From positions 6,777,501 through 6,841,500 of the forward strand of contig CATNEN010000029.1 in the NCBI GenBank assembly GCA_950097015.1: a DNA stretch of 64,000 nt, in the 5' to 3' direction. The DNA comes from Macrostomum hystrix. Taxonomy: Eukaryota; Platyhelminthes; Macrostomidae. Of this stretch, positions 59,475 through 64,000 are shown one piece after another (position 1 is the stretch's first letter; every line of letters begins with the position of its first letter). A model generated the notes under the pieces. It saw only the letters and a program-made list of their open reading frames with translations. It had not been told where the DNA came from and searched no databases. The position numbers and the translations under genes were made by a program.

Positions 59475-61560
59475 AGCACTTGAGACGGGAAATATAAGGC
59501 AGGGGAGAGATGAGACAGGGCAGAAATGAGACAGGGGAGAGATGAGACAGGGTGAGATGAGACAGGGTGAGATAAGACAGGGTAGAGATGAGACAGGGCA
59601 GAGATGAGAAAGGGGAGAGATAAGACAGGGGAAAGATGAGACATGGCAGAAATGAGACAGGGGAGAGATGAGACAGGGTGAGATAAGACAGGGGAGAGAT
59701 GAGACAGAGGAGGGATGAGAAAAGGGAGAAATGAGACAGGGGAGAGATGAGACAGGGTGAGATAAGACAGGGGAGAGATGAGACATGGCAGAAATGAGAC
59801 AGGGGAGAGATGAGACAGGGTGAGATGAGACAGGGTGAGATAAGACAGGGTAGAGATGAGACAGGGCAGAGATGAGAAAGGGGAGAGATGAGACAGGGGA
59901 GAGATGAGACATGGCGGAAATGAGACAGGGGAGAGATGAGACAGGGTGAGATAAGACAGGGGAGAGATGAGACAGAGGAGGGATGAGAAAAGGGAGAAAT
60001 GAGACAGGGGAGAGATGAGACAGGGGAGAAATGCGACAGGGGAGAGATGAGACATGGCAGAAATGAGACAGGGGAGAGATGAGACAGGGGAGAGATGAGA
60101 CATGGCAGAAATGAGACAGGGGAGAGATGAGACAGGGTGAGATGAGACAGGGTGAGATAAGACAGGGTAGAGATGAGACAGGGCAGAGATGAGACAGGGG
60201 AGAGATGAGACAGGGTGAGATAAGACAGGGGAGAGATGAGACATGGCAGAAATGAGACAGGGGAGAGATGAGACAGGGTGAGATAAGACAGGGGAAGATG
60301 AGACATGGCAGAAATGAGACAGGGGAGAGATGAGACAGGGTGAGATAAGACAGGGGAGAGATGAGACAGAGGAGAGATGAGAAAGGGGAGAAATGAGACA
60401 GGGGAGAGATGAGACAGTGTGAGATAAGACATGGGAGAGATGAGACATGGCAGAAATGAGACAGGGGAGAGATGAGACAGGGTGAGATAAGACAGGGGAG
60501 AGATGAGAAAGGGGAGAAATGAGACAGGGGAGAGATGAGACAGGGTGAGATAAGACAGGGGAGAGATGAGACATGGCAGAAATGAGACAGGGGAGAGATG
60601 AGACAGGGTGAGATAAGACAGGGGAAAGATGAGACATGGCAGAAATGAGACAGGGGAGAGATGAGACAGGGGAGAGATAAGAAAGGGGAGAAATGAGACA
60701 GGGGAGAGATGAGACATGGCAGAAATGAGACAGGGGAGAGATGAGACAGGGGAGAGATGAGACATGGCAGAAATGAGACAGGGGAGAGATGAGACAGGGG
60801 AGAGATGAGACATGGCAGAAATGAGACAGGGGAGAGATGAGACAGGGTGAGATGAGACAGGGTGAGATAAGACAGGGTAGAGATGAGACAGGGCAGAGAT
60901 GAGACAGGGGAGAGATGAGACAGGGTGAGATAAGACAGGGGAGAGATGAGACATGGCAGAAATGAGACAGGGGAGAGATGAGACAGGGTGAGATAAGACA
61001 GGGGAAGATGAGACATGGCAGAAATGAGACAGGGGAGAGATGAGACAGGGTGAGATAAGACAGGGGAGAGATGAGACAGAGGAGAGATGAGAAAGGGGAG
61101 AAATGAGACAGGGGAGAGATGAGACAGTGTGAGATAAGACATGGGAGAGATGAGACATGGCAGAAATGAGACAGGGGAGAGATGAGACAGGGTGAGATAA
61201 GACAGGGGAGAGATGAGAAAGGGGAGAAATGAGACAGGGGAGAGATGAGACAGGGGAGAGATGAGACAGGGGAGAGATAAGAAAGGGGAGAAATGAGACA
61301 GGGGAGAGATGAGACATGGCAGAAATGAGACAGGGGAGAGATGAGACAGGGGAGAGATGAGACAGGGGAGAGATGAGAAAGGGGAGAAATGAGACAGGGG
61401 GGAGATGAGACAGGGGAGAAATGATACAGGGGAGAGATGAGACAGGGGAAAGATGAGACAGGGGTGAGAAGAGACAGGGGAATATGAGACAGGGGAATAT
61501 GAGACAGGGGTGAGATGAGACTGGGGAGAGATGAGATAAGAGAGATCAGACTCGAGAAAA
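59475..61560. repeat. 16-bp purine-rich minisatellite with block duplications, intergenic
   Basis: The main unit is ATGAGACAGGGGAGAG, with shorter units (gagacagggtgag) and a catggcagaa type. One strand is almost all purine. A run of variants at about 60118-60310, including a rare ggggaagatgag, recurs at about 60832-61020, a block duplication of about 715 bp. Minus-strand open frames of up to 721 codons (repeat LSHLSPVS and the like) are by-products of the low complexity. Confidence 0.94.
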
Positions 61561-63189
61561 ATGAGACATTTTTGGTACCACAATTTACTTGACTACTGAG
61601 AGGTCAATGCGCTTTTTTATATTTGACCTGGCACTGTACACTTAAGCGATTGTACATCTAAGCACGCATGTACATTTAGATAAGAAGCCAACCATGTTAC
61701 AAACCATTTTACATATGAATAAATGAGGCAAGGGATGGATAGCGAACAGACGGGATATTATTATAATTATTATTATTATTGAGGTGGATAAATGAGACGA
61801 AGGAGAAGTGAGAGACAGGGAAGAGATAACAATAAGAGATGACAGAAAAGATGAGACGGGTCGAATTAGACGGTGGATCAATAAAACAGGGAGGAGATCA
61901 GACGAGACAGATGAGAAAGGGTAGGTGATGCTACAATTCTACAACTACTTTCATACAAATAGGAAAAATCTGACTTCTACATGATTGCGAATTTGCTATT
62001 GATCTTTGCTTGGCATGCCTCTGATTGTCCTTTGCCTGTTTGTTGGGCTAGGGGTATGAGTGAGAGTTTGAGATAGACGAGGGAATGCCGCATTCTTCAG
62101 GAGGGGGGTTGTTTTCAGGGAGGTTGTTCTGACTTGTGACTGTGAGGAGGGGTGGGAGCTGCGATTCTAATTGGTGCTTAATAATCGTGTTACTTTCGAC
62201 CCCACCCAAGCCACCCACCCCACCCAATGCCCAATCCCAGTGAAGAATAGGATAGGGAATTTTCGCTTTAATGTGCGGAGAGTCCACCTCACTCCATTTT
62301 AAATGAATTAATAAACACAGCACAGAGCCAAAGAGCTCTGAATCTAGAAACAGGAGAGACAACTACCCGCCAAACCCGTAGGCTGACTGGCTGTCCCGAA
62401 AATACGAGTACACTAAGCAGATAAGAAATTATGATGCACTTGCAGAAAAACACAGATAAGTTCTGTAACATGCAATAATATTTATCTTTATTAGAAAGCA
62501 GTAATAGATTATCTACATTTTAGCTGATGCTTGTATGTCTGCCTATTTTAGCTAAAGAGATGTGCTGAAAAAAGTTTTAGGTAGACAAATACTCGTATTT
62601 TCATCTTCCAGACAGAAATTTGAAGTTTAAATTTAGAAATGTTTCGACATTTTGGTTATTTTTCAACAGTCTAGTAGTAAATTCGATAGGCTTATTGATG
62701 AATTCTAAAAGTTGCAGCTACATGGCACTTTAATCTGGCATCACAAATATAATTTCTAAAAGTTCCTTTAAGCACAGACAGCACATTAGCTACAACAGCT
62801 GTAGACACACAAGCTTCAACTAATATGTAAATAATTTATTCAGCTTTCTAGTAAAATAAATATGTTCACTCAAATTTTGCCATCTTGAATTAAGAGTGAT
62901 CTTTGCTATCCCGCTATTAAACAAATATATTTTACAGACACGTTGTAAACAGATTAACAAATATAACCAGGGGAAAAAGAGCTAATTTGTACTGAATTAA
63001 AAAAATTTTATTGCTCATACAACGAGTAACATAAATTTATTAGCTCTATGCTGAAGGAAATTTTCTAGAATAAAATATTTAGAACAAAACACCGATTAAT
63101 AAATACATAAATAGGCACATTAAAACAGCTACAACAATTTAGTATCCAAACTAAGAATACTTAGCACAGAAAAAGATAAAACACAAGTC
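61561..63189. other. Intergenic, no gene seen
   Basis: A decayed purine-rich edge of the array (to about 61920, with an ATT simple repeat near 61760), then AT-rich unique DNA. Open frames at 62048-62362 and 62289-62471 (-) have no recognisable protein features. Confidence 0.5.
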
Positions 63190-64000
63190 ACTGGATTCCA
63201 GTTCCCAGTCACTCGGATCCCTAACCCCAGAAGGATTCCAGTTCCCACAGTAACTCGGATCCCTAACCCCAGAAGGATTCCAGTTCCCAGTCACTCGGAT
63301 CCCTAACTCCAGAAGGATTCCAGTTCCCAGTCACTCGGATCCCTAACCCCAGAAGGATTCCAGTTCCCAGTCACTCGGATCCTTAACCACTGGATTCCAG
63401 TTCCCAGTCACTCGGATCCCTAACCCTCGAAGGATTCCAGTTCCCAGTCACTCGGATCCCTAACCCCAGAAGGATTCCAGTTCCCAGTCACTCGGATCCC
63501 TAACCCCAGAAGGATTCCAGTTCCCAGTCACTCGGATCCCTAACCCCAGAAGGATTCCAGTTCCCAGTCACTCGGATCCTTAACCACAGGATTCCAGTTC
63601 CCAGTCACTCGGATCCCTAACCCCAGAAGGATTCCAGTTCCCAGTCACTCGGATCCTTAACCACAGGATTCCAGTTCCCAGTCACTCGGATCCCTAACCC
63701 CAGAAGGATTCCAGTTCCCGGTCACTCGGATCCCTAACCCCAGAAGGATTCCAGTTCCCAGTCACTCGGATCCCTAACCCCAGAAGGATTCCAGTTCCCA
63801 GTCACTCGGATCCCTAACCCCAGAAGGATTCCAGTTCCCAGTCACTCGGATCCCTAACCCCAGAAGGATTCCAGTTCCCAGTCACTCGGATCCCTAACCC
63901 CAGAAGGATTCCAGTTCCCAGTCACTCGGATCCCTAACCCCAGAAGGATTCCAGTTCCCAGTCACTCGGATCCCTAACCCCAGAAGGATTCCAGTTCCCA
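63190..64000. repeat. 40-bp array running off the right edge
   Basis: The unit joins GGATTCCAGTTCCCAGTCAC and TCGGATCCCTAACCCCAGAA, about 20 copies, with a shorter form (ccttaaccaca). The last 7 copies are identical. It contains CCCTAACCCC, a telomere-like word, once per unit. The full length is unknown because the window ends inside it. Confidence 0.96.

Noticed and set aside
59418-61583. 721-codon minus-strand frame rich in Leu, Ser and Pro
   Set aside because: It is the pyrimidine strand of a low-complexity array, with overlapping long frames in other phases.

Overview
The window is genomic DNA from an animal. Genes are split by GT-AG introns on both strands. Coding exons are GC-rich, with polyglutamine, polyalanine and polyglycine runs, while the DNA between genes is AT-rich. 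The gene set includes nanos, an otopetrin, ALG12, PIGF, RPB6 and a Rab GTPase. The style suggests an invertebrate bilaterian, possibly a flatworm or other spiralian, but the sequence alone does not settle the phylum. About half of the window (my sum is roughly 32 kb) is tandem repeat: I count 25 separate minisatellite arrays, with units from 13 to 60 bp, lying in introns and between genes.

Layout. 1-944 (+): last exon of ALG12. 1494-4128 and 6180-8005: two intergenic 17-bp arrays. 8121-11051 (+): a three-exon coiled-coil protein. 13039-22023 (-): a four-exon otopetrin with an array in each intron. 22790-23220 and 24545-27540: intergenic arrays. 27727-28341 (-): the last exons of PIGF. 29600-30024 (-): RPB6 (POLR2F). 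33297-37255 (+): a three-exon CYTH-domain (CyaB-like) protein. 37410-41345: two arrays. 41770-45395 (+): a seven-exon Rab GTPase. 46030-46790: two 17-bp arrays. 47676-55081 (+): a five-exon protein that may bind axonemal microtubules. 56547-58779 (-): nanos with a TATA-box promoter. 59475-61560 and 63190-64000: more arrays. Two tRNA-derived SINE families are scattered through the window.

The most striking feature is how the arrays relate to splice sites. In otopetrin intron 3 the repeat unit contains the last 18 or so coding bases of the preceding exon plus its splice donor, so about 60 copies of an exon-donor junction stand in a row. Two introns of the 47.7-55.1 kb gene begin directly with units that carry a donor (AAG|GTGAGA and CAG|GTGTTT). 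Other introns (CYTH introns 1 and 2, Rab intron 1, otopetrin intron 2, nanos intron 1) repeat units that look like branch point, pyrimidine tract and acceptor. Nearly all long introns are long because of an array, and most short ones have none. This suggests that introns here grow by tandem duplication seeded at splice junctions.

Two conserved genes (RPB6 and the CYTH gene) show apparent frameshifts. One 29-bp array has blocks crowded with single-base indels. Leftover long-read errors are therefore likely in places, although the RPB6 case can also be read as a 26-nt GT-AG intron. The genes look like unrelated housekeeping and developmental genes, and I see no functional cluster.
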